This document shows, in pieces, positions 33,066 to 42,027 of a stretch of DNA of 64,000 nucleotides. Numbering within the stretch: position 1 is the stretch's first letter; every line of letters starts with the position of its first letter. The DNA is from JBBREP01 sp036501845. Lineage in GTDB: Bacteria; Actinomycetota; Acidimicrobiia; IMCC26256; PALSA-610. The stretch is from positions 14,592-78,591 of the forward strand of contig DASXZO010000139.1 in the NCBI GenBank assembly GCA_036501845.1, in the 5' to 3' direction. The position numbers and the translations under genes are program-made. The notes below the pieces were generated by a model. That model saw only the letters and a list, made by a program, of their open reading frames with translations, searched no databases and was not told where the DNA came from.

Positions 33066-34895
33066 ATGCTCCACCGTTCCTCTTACGCCTCCTCGACCAG
33101 GACCAACGGCTCTGGTCGCACCGCACGCGCCAGCGCCTGGGCTCGCACCCGGGCTCGGCGCCTCGTCTGCGCCGCCACCGCCATCACGGCCGCATCCGCG
33201 GGCGTCGTCGGCCTCATGACCCAACAGGCGTCGCACGCCGCCACCAACGGCCCGACCTCGACCTACGAGGTCGAGACGATCGCCGACACCAACTACCCGA
33301 TCCCCACCGGCGCGCTCTACGTGTCGAACGCGGGCGCCGACACCAACCCCGGTTCGCTCGCCGCACCGTTCGCCACGATCACCAAGGCGCTCGCCGTGGT
33401 GCCCGCCGGCGGCACGATCGTGGTGCGCGGCGGCGTGTACCGAGGCGCGCTCGGTGCGATCAAGCGCAAGGTCACCATCCAGGCCTACCCGCACGAGCAG
33501 GTATGGGTGAAGGGCTCAGTGGTCGCGACGTCGTTCACGCAGGGTGCGAGCGACTGGACCACTCCCTACACCGCGAGCCTGTGCGACAACTGCTACCCGG
33601 CCCAGGAGCTCGCCCCCGGCTACCCGGCCGCAGGCCTGCCCGAGCAGGTGTTCGTCGACGGCGCGCCGCTCAAGCAAGTGACGAGCGCGGGCGCGCTGGC
33701 GACCGGCACGTTCTACGTCGACCACGCCAATCACCAGATCGATCTCTTCGACGACCCCACGGGTCACACCGTCGAGGTCACGGTGCTGGCGAGCGCGTTC
33801 ACGATGAGCTCGGCGGCCGCGGGCACCACCATCCGCGGTCTCGGCTTCGAGCACTTCGGTCCGGTGTTCCAGAGCGGCACGAACGTTGCCGCGATGGTGA
33901 GCGCCGCCAACGTCACCTTCGACAGTGACACGTTCGCCTGGAGTGCCGGGCGCTTCCTCGGCATCTACGGCAACAACAACGTGGTCACGAACAGCAAGTT
34001 CCTCGACAACGGTCTGAACGGCCTCACCGGGAACAAGATCAGCGGCCTCGACTTCGAGAACAACGAGGTCGCCTACTCCAACTACGAGCACTGGGACATC
34101 ACGCCCTCGCCGTACGCACAGATCGGCGGCGTGAAGCTCACCGGCGTCGCCTACACGGTGATGCGAGGCAACGACTTCCACGACAACTTCGCCAACGGTC
34201 TGTGGTTCGACTGCCAGTCGCACGACCAGACGATCGTCGACAACCTGATCGAGAACAACGCCGGCCACGGCCTCGCCGACGAGATCTCGGCCAACTCGAT
34301 CATCGCCGGCAACGTCATCGCCGAGAACGGCCGCGACGGCCTGAAGATCTCGGGCTCGAACAACGTCGAGGTGTGGAACAACACCAGCGTCGACAACGGC
34401 TGGGCCCAGATCGGTGTGTACGAGGATCCGCGACACTCGAGCACGAACGTCGCCACCGAGGACACCACGAACGTGCGGATCGAGAACAACATCTTCGAGG
34501 CCGGCGCCAACGCCACGAAGTACGTCTTCTACAACATGGACATCTCGAACCCGAAGCACCTCACGCTCACGCAGATGGTGTCGGCCGACGACCACAACGA
34601 CTTCGGCCGCACCAGCACGGCGAACCCGAAGTTCGAGTTCCAGACCCAGGCCACGCTGAAGGCGGGCGCGCACTACCTCACGCTGGCGGCCTTCGTGACC
34701 GCCTCGGGCCGTGAGAAGTCGAGCACCTCCACCGACGGCATGTCGCTCCAGTCGATCTTCACCAACCCCGACGCCGGCGACTACTCGGTGCAAGCCTCGG
34801 TGCTGCCGCAGCTCGCGGCACCCGCGGTGCTGCCCACCGCCGTGGCCGCGGCGATGAACCTCACGAGCACACCGGCGGTGATCGGCGCCACTTGA
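33066..34895 (+). CDS. secreted right-handed parallel beta-helix protein
   Basis: 609 residues. The N-terminus is long and Arg-rich (ARTRARRLVCAATAITAASAGVVGL) with a probable signal peptide ending at SHAA near residue 57. ALYVSNAGADTNPGSLAAPFATITKAL is the DUF1565-like start of pectate-lyase-type proteins, and NNNVVTNSKF, NDFHDNFANG, NVIAENGRDG and NNTSVDNG are beta-helix coils rich in Asn. Acts outside the cell, probably binding or cleaving polysaccharide; no catalytic triad can be named. A 243-bp leader precedes it and a strong hairpin follows. Confidence 0.85.
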   Translation: MLHRSSYASSTRTNGSGRTARASAWARTRARRLVCAATAITAASAGVVGLMTQQASHAATNGPTSTYEVETIADTNYPIPTGALYVSNAGADTNPGSLAAPFATITKALAVVPAGGTIVVRGGVYRGALGAIKRKVTIQAYPHEQVWVKGSVVATSFTQGASDWTTPYTASLCDNCYPAQELAPGYPAAGLPEQVFVDGAPLKQVTSAGALATGTFYVDHANHQIDLFDDPTGHTVEVTVLASAFTMSSAAAGTTIRGLGFEHFGPVFQSGTNVAAMVSAANVTFDSDTFAWSAGRFLGIYGNNNVVTNSKFLDNGLNGLTGNKISGLDFENNEVAYSNYEHWDITPSPYAQIGGVKLTGVAYTVMRGNDFHDNFANGLWFDCQSHDQTIVDNLIENNAGHGLADEISANSIIAGNVIAENGRDGLKISGSNNVEVWNNTSVDNGWAQIGVYEDPRHSSTNVATEDTTNVRIENNIFEAGANATKYVFYNMDISNPKHLTLTQMVSADDHNDFGRTSTANPKFEFQTQATLKAGAHYLTLAAFVTASGREKSSTSTDGMSLQSIFTNPDAGDYSVQASVLPQLAAPAVLPTAVAAAMNLTSTPAVIGAT

Positions 34896-34942
34896 AAGGG
34901 TGAGCCGAGCCGGTACATGCGACCGGTATGGACGAGCTGGAC

Positions 34943-34974
34943 GCACGACCCCTCCCACGCGGAGGGGGTCGTGC
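34943..34974 (+). terminator. hairpin terminator after the beta-helix gene
   Basis: GCACGACCCCTCC-cacgc-GGAGGGGGTCGTGC: a 13-bp stem with one bulged base, 48 bp after the stop and 43 bp before the next start. No T-tract. Confidence 0.65.
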
Positions 34975-35002
34975 GGCCTCCCGTCAACTCGACGAGCGCC
35001 CG

Positions 35003-35008
35003 TATGAT
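35003..35008 (+). promoter_or_regulatory. -10 hexamer TATGAT, leaderless promoter
   Basis: The best -10 match in the window; it ends 8 nt before GTG 35017 with no Shine-Dalgarno between. Confidence 0.6.
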
Positions 35009-35016
35009 CCCAGCCC

Positions 35017-35979
35017 GTGAAAGCAGCGGTGTACTACGAGACCGGGCAACCATCGGTCTTTCGCTACGAGGACGTGGCCTCGCCGATTGGCGGATCTACT
35101 GACGTCGTCATCGACGTCGAAGCCATCAGCATCGAAGGTGGCGACACGCTGAACCGAGCCGGCGGGGAGATGCCGTCGGTACCGCACATCGTGGGATACC
35201 AGTGTGCGGGCACGATCTCTGCGGTCGGCGACGATGTCACCGACCGCACGGTCGGTCAGCGGGTGGTCGCCACGATGTTGTGGGGGTCGCACGCCGAGCA
35301 AGTGGCCGTGCCCGCGATGCTCACGTGGGTGATTCCCGACGGTGCCGACCTCGTGGCCTGCGCGTGCGTGCCGGTCGCGTTCGGCACGGCCGACGACTGC
35401 CTCTTCGAGTTCGGCCACCTGCAATCCGGCGAGACGGTGCTGATCCAGGCGGGCGCAGGTGGCGTGGGCGTAGCCGCGATCCAACTGGCGAAGCGCGCCG
35501 GTGCGACGGTGTTGGCGACCGCGTCGAGCGACGAACGCCTCGCCAAACTCGTCGAGCTCGGGATGGACCACGGCATCAACTACTCCCGCAACAACTGGGT
35601 CGCCGAGGTGCGCGAGCTCACCGGCGGCGCAGGTGTCGACCTCGTGGTCGACTCGGTGGGCGGCGCGGTGTTGCGGGGCAGCATCGCTTCGTTGCGTTAT
35701 CGCGGACGGTGCATCACGGTGGGCAGCGCCGGCCGCGACCCGCAACTGTTCGACATCGGGCCGCTCGGCGCGAGCAACCTCACGCTCACCGGCGTGTTCC
35801 TCGGCGCGGAGATCTTCACGCCGCGCGCGCAGGCGCTGATTGGCGGGCTCGTTGCCGACGTTGCGTCGGGTGCATTGCGCGTGATCGTGGATCGCACGTT
35901 CCCGCTCGCCGAAGCTGCGGCCGCGCACAAATACATCGAAAGTCGCCAGGCAACGGGCCGCGTGGTACTCATTCCCTGA
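35017..35979 (+). CDS. NADPH:quinone oxidoreductase-like MDR protein
   Basis: 320-residue medium-chain dehydrogenase without zinc ligands. VLIQAGAGGVGVAAIQLAKRAGATV is the nucleotide-binding fold; the N-terminal GroES-like domain and the C-terminal HKYIESRQATGRVVLIP are typical of zeta-crystallin/QOR. Reduces a quinone or enone in the cytosol. The GTG start follows a -10 box directly. Its stop and the next ATG share one base (TGATG). Confidence 0.9.
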   Translation: MKAAVYYETGQPSVFRYEDVASPIGGSTDVVIDVEAISIEGGDTLNRAGGEMPSVPHIVGYQCAGTISAVGDDVTDRTVGQRVVATMLWGSHAEQVAVPAMLTWVIPDGADLVACACVPVAFGTADDCLFEFGHLQSGETVLIQAGAGGVGVAAIQLAKRAGATVLATASSDERLAKLVELGMDHGINYSRNNWVAEVRELTGGAGVDLVVDSVGGAVLRGSIASLRYRGRCITVGSAGRDPQLFDIGPLGASNLTLTGVFLGAEIFTPRAQALIGGLVADVASGALRVIVDRTFPLAEAAAAHKYIESRQATGRVVLIP

Positions 35980-37028
35980 TGCCGGCGACACCTCTCGACG
36001 AACAAGATCTCCGCACCCGTCTCGCGCGCGACGCCGAGGCGTGGCACGCGGGCGCAACGCTCGAGCACCTCGCGGTGCTGCCGGGCGGCAACTCCTCGAT
36101 CGTGTACGAAGCCCGCTGGCGTGGCGTGCCTTCCGAGTACGAGCGCACGGTCGTGAAGATCGCGCCGCCGGGACTCGACCCCGTACGCAACCGCGACATG
36201 CTGCGTCAGGGCCGCGTCATCGCCGCGCTCGGCTCGGTACCCGGCGTGCGGGTGCCCGAACTGCTGTTCACCGACGACGGCACGCCGCCGGTGATCCCGC
36301 CCTTCATCGTCACGAGCTTCCTTCCCGGCGAGTGTTACGAGCCGATCCTCGAAGCGGCCAAGGAGCCTCGCCCGCGCGACGAGGTGCGCGCACGTGCCTT
36401 CGCCGCGGCGCGCATGCTCGCGGCGTTGCATGCGGCGCCCGCCGAGTCGTTGCCCGGACTCGATCGTCCCGATGGCGAACCCGATCCCGAAGTGACGCTC
36501 ACTGACGAGATCGATCGGTGGACGCGCGCGCTCGACACCGTCGACGACTCGATGCGCGTCGGCTACCAGGAATGTGCGGCGGCATTGCACGAGTCGATGC
36601 CCGCGCCGCGGCCGGCCGGGATCGTGCACGGCGACTACCGGCTCGGCAACATGCTGTGCTCCGACGGCGATGTGCACTCCATCATCGACTGGGAGATCTG
36701 GGCCCGCTCCGACCCGCGCAACGACCTCGCGTGGTTCCTGTTCTTCACCGACGAGGCCGAGCACGCCGCGGTGCAGGAGCCCGTCGAGAGCGGTATGCCC
36801 ACCGCGCGCGAGTTGCTCGACGAGTACGAGAAGGCCGCGGGCACTCCGGTCGCCGACCTCGACTGGTTCCACGCCCTCGTCCGCTACAAGGAAGCCGGTG
36901 CGACGGCGCTGATCATGAAGCGGCTGGCCAAGCACGGCCAGCTCCCGGAAGGCTCCGACCCGTCACGCGCCACGGTGAGCCACATCACCGACGCGATGAA
37001 GATCCTGCAATCTCGCGCACGGAGCTGA
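35979..37028 (+). CDS. aminoglycoside-phosphotransferase-fold protein (ACAD10-like)
   Basis: 349-residue kinase-like fold. LPGGNSSIVYEARW is the Gly loop, VVKIAPPGLDPVRNRDML has the ATP Lys, GIVHGDYRLGNMLC the catalytic loop and SIIDWEIWARSDPRNDLAW the metal-binding DxE region. This clade (phosphotransferase domain as in ACAD10) is found near acyl-CoA metabolism in actinobacteria and is thought to act on hydroxyacyl groups; antibiotic resistance is not implied. Translationally coupled to the oxidoreductase. Confidence 0.88.
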   Translation: MPATPLDEQDLRTRLARDAEAWHAGATLEHLAVLPGGNSSIVYEARWRGVPSEYERTVVKIAPPGLDPVRNRDMLRQGRVIAALGSVPGVRVPELLFTDDGTPPVIPPFIVTSFLPGECYEPILEAAKEPRPRDEVRARAFAAARMLAALHAAPAESLPGLDRPDGEPDPEVTLTDEIDRWTRALDTVDDSMRVGYQECAAALHESMPAPRPAGIVHGDYRLGNMLCSDGDVHSIIDWEIWARSDPRNDLAWFLFFTDEAEHAAVQEPVESGMPTARELLDEYEKAAGTPVADLDWFHALVRYKEAGATALIMKRLAKHGQLPEGSDPSRATVSHITDAMKILQSRARS

Positions 37029-37080
37029 CCGGCTATCACCGCGCCCACCCGCCGGCGGTCCGGTAACGTGCCCCGTTCCC

Positions 37081-37152
37081 GGCGGCGTAGCCGAGTGGTT
37101 CAGGCAAGGGCCTGCAAAGCCCCGTACACGGGTTCGATTCCCGTCGCCGCCT
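37081..37152 (+). tRNA. tRNA-Cys (anticodon GCA)
   Basis: Cloverleaf read by eye: acceptor GGCGGCG/CGCCGCC, D-arm GCC...GGC, anticodon loop CTGCAAA with GCA at 37114-37116, T-arm ACGGG-TTCGATT-CCCGT and discriminator T. CCA is not encoded. The 53 bp before it follow the phosphotransferase gene. The Fic gene lies 78 bp downstream; no duplicated 3' end was seen. Confidence 0.95.
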
Positions 37153-37185
37153 CGCATTTCGATGGTTTGCGATACTTGCGCTCCG

Positions 37186-37220
37186 CTTTAGTATCACTTA
37201 GACGATAAGTGATACTAAAG
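37186..37220. promoter_or_regulatory. 15-bp perfect palindrome over the fic promoter
   Basis: Arms CTTTAGTATCACTTA and TAAGTGATACTAAAG with loop GACGA. A -10 TAGTAT (37189-37194) lies in the left arm, 16 bp from a -35-like TTGCGA at 37167-37172, so the start site falls near the loop. A third GATACT copy is at 37171-37176. The position suggests an operator rather than only an RNA hairpin. The ribosome-binding site GAGGGAG follows at once. Confidence 0.65.
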
Positions 37221-37230
37221 AGGGAGCTCG

Positions 37231-38445
37231 GTGTCGGATCGGAACTTCACGCAACCGGTGATCTGGCCGGCCGTCGGTCACGAGACGCTCCCGTGGGATC
37301 TCGACCTCGACGCGCCGGCGTCGCGCACAGCGCGCCGGCGTCACCGTGGGCCGTATGTGGCGGCAGTCCCACCCGATATCGCCGCACGGTCGATCGCTCT
37401 GCCATCCGACACCGCGGCAACCGTCGACGATGCATGCGCGGAGGTCAGCCGCTTCGACGCCGAGCTCGGCCACGAAATCGCACCGTTCGCAGCCGTGCTC
37501 CTACGAAGCGAGTCGGCGGCCTCGTCGCAAATCGAGAACCTGTCTGCTTCTGCCCGCGCCATAGCCGAGGCCGAGTTGCACGGCCACGCCGGGCAGAATG
37601 CGTCGCTCATCGTCGCCAACGAGCACGCGATGACGGCCGCCGTCAATCTGGCCGATCGCATCGACGCTGACGCCATCCTGCAGATGCATCGCGCGCTCCT
37701 CGAGCGCAGTCAGCCGTCAATCGCCGGACAATGGCGGCACGAGCAGGCATGGATCGGCGGGGGCGACCTTGGTCCACATGCAGCACAGTTCGTTCCGCCT
37801 CAGCACGCACGCGTACCGGCGTTGATCGACGACCTCGTTGCGTTCATTGCTCGCGACGACATTCAGGTGCTCGCGCACGCTGCCGTCGCGCACGCTCAGT
37901 TCGAGACGATCCATCCGTTTCCCGACGGGAACGGCAGGACCGGTCGTGCACTCGTCCAGGCACAGCTGCGGCACAAGCGGCTGACGCGCAACGTCACCGT
38001 TCCGGTATCGGCCGGGCTGTTGACCGACACCGACGCGTACTTCGCCGCGCTCAACCGCTACCGCGAAGGCGATCCACTCGCTGTCATTGAACAGTTCACG
38101 CGGGCAGCGTTCGCGGCGGTAGCGAACGGCCGACAGCTCGTCGCCGACCTTCATGCCGTGCGCGACGAGTGGAACGAACGGGTCACGGCACGTCGCGGAT
38201 CGAACAGTTGGAAGGTCGTCGATCTGCTGCTGCGCAAGCCTGTGATCAACGCGGGATCGATCGCATCGGAACTCGGCATCGCACCGCAGAACACGTATCG
38301 CTCGCTCCGGCCGCTGCTCGACGCAGGAGTCGTCGTCGAGTTCACGGACAAAAAGCGGAACCAACTGTGGCGAGCTCCCGAGGTGATCGAGGCGCTCGAA
38401 GGGTTCGCGGCGCGCGCTGGGCGTCGCAGCCGAGCCGACATCTGA
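37231..38445 (+). CDS. Fic-domain AMP-transferase with winged-helix C-terminus
   Basis: 404-residue class II Fic enzyme that transfers AMP from ATP to a target protein hydroxyl. The active motif HPFPDGNGRTGR is at 228-239 (catalytic His228). An N-terminal inhibitory helix is present: SSQIEN (98-103) fits (S/T)xxxE(G/N), with Glu102 blocking ATP in the resting form. The C-terminus (INAGSIASELGIAPQNTYRSLRPLLDAGVVVEFTDKKRNQLW) is a winged helix, as in Fic proteins that also act as regulators. GTG start with GAGGGAG upstream. No FicA-type antitoxin gene is adjacent, as expected when the inhibitor is fused. Confidence 0.92.
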   Translation: MSDRNFTQPVIWPAVGHETLPWDLDLDAPASRTARRRHRGPYVAAVPPDIAARSIALPSDTAATVDDACAEVSRFDAELGHEIAPFAAVLLRSESAASSQIENLSASARAIAEAELHGHAGQNASLIVANEHAMTAAVNLADRIDADAILQMHRALLERSQPSIAGQWRHEQAWIGGGDLGPHAAQFVPPQHARVPALIDDLVAFIARDDIQVLAHAAVAHAQFETIHPFPDGNGRTGRALVQAQLRHKRLTRNVTVPVSAGLLTDTDAYFAALNRYREGDPLAVIEQFTRAAFAAVANGRQLVADLHAVRDEWNERVTARRGSNSWKVVDLLLRKPVINAGSIASELGIAPQNTYRSLRPLLDAGVVVEFTDKKRNQLWRAPEVIEALEGFAARAGRRSRADI

Positions 38446-38494
38446 TCACCGAGCGCGGTGGCGACGGGGTGAGAGCGCCACGGGGTGCCATCAC

Positions 38495-38500
38495 TAGGCT
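38495..38500 (+). promoter_or_regulatory. -10 hexamer TAGGCT, leaderless promoter
   Basis: Ends 7 nt before ATG 38508 of the thiolase-DUF35 fusion gene. Confidence 0.5.
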
Positions 38501-38507
38501 CCCGCGC

Positions 38508-39923
38508 ATGTACGTGCACGGGGTCGGCGTTGGTGTGCCGACATTGAGGGTGGCGACGGCCGACATCGACGCCGGCTGGGATCGCTCCGGTAGGCGCGGC
38601 CAGGTGGCGGTGTGCGCGCCCGACGAGGACGTGCTCACGCTCTCGTGGGCCGCGGCCACGATGGCCCTCGCCGAGGCGGGTATCGACGCCGCCGACGTGG
38701 ACGGCCTGTGGTGGGGCACGACCCGGCCGCCGTATGCGGAAGGCCCGAGCCACGCCGTGCTCATCGACGCGCTCGGTCTCGACGCCGGTGCCGCGGGATG
38801 CATCACGAGCGGATCCACGCACGCAGGCATGGACGCACTGCTCGCCGCGGCCGACGCGGTAGCCGCCGGATCGGCAGGTACGGCACTCGTGATCGCCGCC
38901 GACGCGCTGCGGCCCGGCCTCGGCACCGGCTACGAAGCGCGCTGCGGCGCCGCAGCCGTGGCCCTCGTGCTGCGCGCCGACACGGGGCCGGCCGCCATCG
39001 GCGCCCGCACCTCGTTCGCCCGCCCGTTCCTCGATCGCTACCGCGGCGACGGCGAAACCGACACTCGCGACGTGTACGACGGGCGGCTCTTCCGCGAAGA
39101 GGTGTTCGTTCCCATCGTGACCGAAGCCGCGCGGCGGCTCACCGCCGACGCGGGCGACGGCAGCAACACACCTTCATGGTCGCTCCCCGACCCCGACGGA
39201 CGACTCGCCGCGGCCGTCGCCCGCAAGGTGGGTGCCGATCCCAAGACCTTGGCGTCGGCCGGCGCCTACACCGCGCTCGGCGACACCGGCGCCGCCGCGG
39301 CGTTGGTCGGCCTCGTCGGCGCGCTCGCGTCGCCCGGCACCGCGCACGCGATCGGCTACGGCGGCGGGCGCGCGAGTGGAGTGACGATCACGGCCACTGC
39401 AGCGGTTCCGGGCGCCGGGGCCGCGCAGCGCGCACTCGAAGAGGCTGGCCGCCCCACCACATACGCGGCTCTCCTGCGAGCGCGCAACCAACTCACGCCG
39501 AACGGTGAGACGATCCCCATGGGCGTGCCACCCGAATCGGCGATGTTCACACGCGGTGCCGACGAGATGCTGCAATTGCTCGGCGGTCGCTGCGTCGATT
39601 GCGGCACGATCAGCACGCCGCCGTCGATCCACCCGCACTGCATCGCGTGTGGCGGTCCGAAGCTCGAGCCGGTCGCGCTCGCACGTGAAGGCACCGTGCA
39701 CACCTACGTGGTGAATCACACCATGCCGGCACCGTTCGAAGCGCCGCTTCCGATCGCGGTGATCGACCTCGACGACGGCGCACGCGTGATGCTGCAGGTT
39801 GCCGACGACGGCACCAATGTCGAGATCGGGCGGCGCATGCGACTCGTATTGCGCAAGTACGCCCACGAACGCGGCGTGCCGGTGTACGGCTACAAGGCGC
39901 TCCCAATGAAGGAGGGTTCATGA
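38508..39923 (+). CDS. thiolase/HMG-CoA-synthase-fold protein fused to a DUF35 domain
   Basis: 471 residues. Residues 1-340 are a thiolase-fold domain with Cys98 in AAGCITSGSTHAGMD and ALGDTGAAAALVGL as in HMG-CoA-synthase-like ketoacyl enzymes; residues 355-471 are a DUF35 unit with a zinc ribbon (Cys362, 365, 378, 381) and HTYVVNHTMPAPFEAPLPIAVIDLDDG OB-fold. At 3.6-5.2 kb the same two parts occur as separate genes. It heads a run with the SCP-X-type thiolase and the crotonase, so acyl-CoA degradation is likely; the reaction is not proven. ATG 38508 lies 7 nt after a -10 box. Confidence 0.85.
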   Translation: MYVHGVGVGVPTLRVATADIDAGWDRSGRRGQVAVCAPDEDVLTLSWAAATMALAEAGIDAADVDGLWWGTTRPPYAEGPSHAVLIDALGLDAGAAGCITSGSTHAGMDALLAAADAVAAGSAGTALVIAADALRPGLGTGYEARCGAAAVALVLRADTGPAAIGARTSFARPFLDRYRGDGETDTRDVYDGRLFREEVFVPIVTEAARRLTADAGDGSNTPSWSLPDPDGRLAAAVARKVGADPKTLASAGAYTALGDTGAAAALVGLVGALASPGTAHAIGYGGGRASGVTITATAAVPGAGAAQRALEEAGRPTTYAALLRARNQLTPNGETIPMGVPPESAMFTRGADEMLQLLGGRCVDCGTISTPPSIHPHCIACGGPKLEPVALAREGTVHTYVVNHTMPAPFEAPLPIAVIDLDDGARVMLQVADDGTNVEIGRRMRLVLRKYAHERGVPVYGYKALPMKEGS

Positions 39924-40029
39924 ATCCCACCGGCGTGCGCGGAGCGACGGAGGAGCGACCTCGGACGTGCGAGCGGAGCGAGCCTCCGCTGCCACTGGGG
40001 GCGCGAGCCGCAGGCGAGCGGGGGTGGAG
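39924..40029 (+). repeat. extragenic repeat element B, copy 2
   Basis: Fills the gap between the fusion-protein stop and the thiolase ATG; same ordered blocks as at 20389-20500 (ggagcgacggaggagcgac, cggagcgagc, ccgctgcc, gcgcgagccgc, gcgagcgggggtgg). It starts at an ATGA overlapping the upstream stop, as does copy 1, and ends with GGGGGTGGAG before the start codon. Confidence 0.75.
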
Positions 40030-41205
40030 ATGAGCTGGAACCGCGTCGCCGTCGTCGGCGCCGGCCTGATCAAGATGGGCGAACTGTTCGAGCAGAGCTA
40101 CGAGCAGATGGCCGCGGGCGCGTTCGCGTCGTGCGTGGAGTCGGTCGACAAGGGGTTCGATCCTCGCCAGGTCGAGGCCGCGTTCGTGGCGACGCAGCGG
40201 GGCACGCTGTGGGGCCAGGAAGGCGTGGGCGGCAATACGGTGCCGAGCGCGATCGGGCTCACGGGCATCCCGTGCACGCGCATCGAGAATGCGTGCCCGT
40301 CCGGTTCCGACGCCTTCCGCGTGGGTGCCATGGCCGTCGCCAGCGGCGTGCACGACGTGGTGCTCGTGATCGGCGTCGAGAAGATGCGCGACAAGTCGAC
40401 CGAGGAAGGCTTGCTGTCGCGCGCCGCGGCCGGTCACCCGATCTTCACGCGCGGCGAGACCGCCCCGGTGCTGTTCGCGCCGTTCGCCACCCGGCACATG
40501 GCCGAGTTCGGCACCACGCGAGAGATGCTCGCGAGCGTGGCGGTGAAGAACCACCACAACGGCGCGCTCGATCCCTACGCACACTTCCGCAACGAGATCA
40601 CCGTCGACGACGTGTTGAAGTCGGTGCCGGTGTGCCATCCGCTGCACCTGCTCGACTGCTGCCCGCAAACCGACGGCGCCGCCGCCACGATCCTCGTGTC
40701 GGCCGAGCGGGCGCACGAGTTCACCGACCGCCCGGTGTACGTGGCCGGCTTCGGTGTGGCCACCGACCATCCGTACCTTCACGAGAAGTCGAGCTTCACC
40801 GAGATCGCGGCCACGCGCATGGCCGCCGAGCGCGCGTACGCAATGGCGGGCGTGTCACCCGACCAGATCGACTGCGCCGAAGTGCACGACTGCTTCACGA
40901 TCACCGAGATCCTCGACATCGAAGACCTCGGGTTCTTCGAGAAAGGCACCGGCGGCAAGGCCGCACTCGAAGGCCACACCGCCCTCGACGGTCGCATTCC
41001 CGTGAACACCAGCGGAGGGCTGCTCGCCAAGGGCCACCCAATCGGCGCCACCGGAGTCGCCCAGATCACCGAATGCTGGTGGCAACTCCGCGGCCAGGCC
41101 GACGAACGGCAGGTGGAGATCCGCAACGGCTTCGCGCTGCAACACAACGCCGGCGGGCGCGGCAGCGGCGTCGCGGTCGTCAACATCCTCACGAACAAAG
41201 CATGA
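40030..41205 (+). CDS. SCP-X-type thiolase (acetyl-CoA acetyltransferase)
   Basis: 391-residue thiolase of the lipid-transfer-protein/SCP-X branch with intact catalysis: Cys in ENACPSGSDAFR (about residue 89), HDCFTITE, NTSGGLLAKGHPIGATG with the catalytic His, and a C-terminal ALQHNAGGRGSG. Expected to thiolyse branched or steroid-derived 3-ketoacyl-CoA. ATG 40030 follows repeat element B, and its stop overlaps the crotonase start (ATGA). Confidence 0.9.
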   Translation: MSWNRVAVVGAGLIKMGELFEQSYEQMAAGAFASCVESVDKGFDPRQVEAAFVATQRGTLWGQEGVGGNTVPSAIGLTGIPCTRIENACPSGSDAFRVGAMAVASGVHDVVLVIGVEKMRDKSTEEGLLSRAAAGHPIFTRGETAPVLFAPFATRHMAEFGTTREMLASVAVKNHHNGALDPYAHFRNEITVDDVLKSVPVCHPLHLLDCCPQTDGAAATILVSAERAHEFTDRPVYVAGFGVATDHPYLHEKSSFTEIAATRMAAERAYAMAGVSPDQIDCAEVHDCFTITEILDIEDLGFFEKGTGGKAALEGHTALDGRIPVNTSGGLLAKGHPIGATGVAQITECWWQLRGQADERQVEIRNGFALQHNAGGRGSGVAVVNILTNKA

Positions 41206-42011
41206 GCGACTCCGCGGAACTTGTCCTCACGCGTGAGGGCGGCGTGCTGCACATCACGCTCGACCGGCCCGACGCGCGCAACGCGCTCACCATCGCGATG
41301 CGCGACGGCATCGTCGACGCGGTACGCGAGGCCCGCCGCGATCCCGACGTGCGCGCCGTGCTGATCACCGGCAACGGCAAGGCGTTCTGCTCGGGAATGG
41401 ATCTCAGCGCATCGACGGTGATGCAGGCGGGCCGGCCCGACTTCCGCACGCGCATGACGAGCCAGGCCTTGCGCGAAGGCGTGCAGACGTTCATCCGTGA
41501 GCTGTGGGAGCTCGACAAGCCCACCGTCGCGGCCGTGCACGGCGCGGCCGTCGGCCCCGGTGCGCACCTCGCGCTGGCGTGCGACTTCGTGCTGGTGGGC
41601 CCGAACACGAAGTTCGTGTGGACATTCCCCAAATGGGGTCTCGTGGCCGACGCCGGCGGCGCGTACCTGCTGCCGCGGCTCGTGGGTCTGCCCCGCGCCA
41701 AGGCGCTCGTGATGCTCGGTGAATCGTTGTCAGGCGACGATGCCATCGCGTCGGGTCTCGCCTATCGATCATGCGAGTCGAGCGACGAGGTGCTCAGCCG
41801 GGCTGGCGATCTCGCGGCGCGGCTCGCGGCCGGGCCGACCCGATCGCTCGGCCTGTCGAAGCAGCTCCTGAACGCCACATTCGAGACCGACCTCGCGCAC
41901 AGCCTCGAGCTCGAGGGCCACTTCCAAGCGCTGGCCACCACGAGCCCCGACCTGCTCGAGGGCATGGCCGCGTTCAAGGAAAAGCGCGACGCCCACTTCG
42001 ACGGTAGTTAG
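41202..42011 (+). CDS. enoyl-CoA hydratase/isomerase, PaaG-like active site
   Basis: 269-residue crotonase-fold enzyme. The oxyanion-hole segment GKAFCSGMDLSAS and GAAVGPGAHLALACDF are present. The hydratase first Glu (QPEI) is replaced: the block reads FPKWGLVADAGGAYLLPRLVG, with Asp where PaaG-type isomerases have their acid. A double-bond isomerase or epoxide/oxepin-type isomerase is thus more likely than a classic hydratase. Coupled to the thiolase by ATGA. Confidence 0.88.
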   Translation: MSDSAELVLTREGGVLHITLDRPDARNALTIAMRDGIVDAVREARRDPDVRAVLITGNGKAFCSGMDLSASTVMQAGRPDFRTRMTSQALREGVQTFIRELWELDKPTVAAVHGAAVGPGAHLALACDFVLVGPNTKFVWTFPKWGLVADAGGAYLLPRLVGLPRAKALVMLGESLSGDDAIASGLAYRSCESSDEVLSRAGDLAARLAAGPTRSLGLSKQLLNATFETDLAHSLELEGHFQALATTSPDLLEGMAAFKEKRDAHFDGS

Positions 42012-42027
42012 TAGTCAGTCGCCGACC

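Noticed and set aside
37153..37230. Possible att site or genomic island at tRNA-Cys
   Set aside because: No integrase, no duplicated tRNA 3' end within the window, and the following genes look native apart from the Fic promoter.
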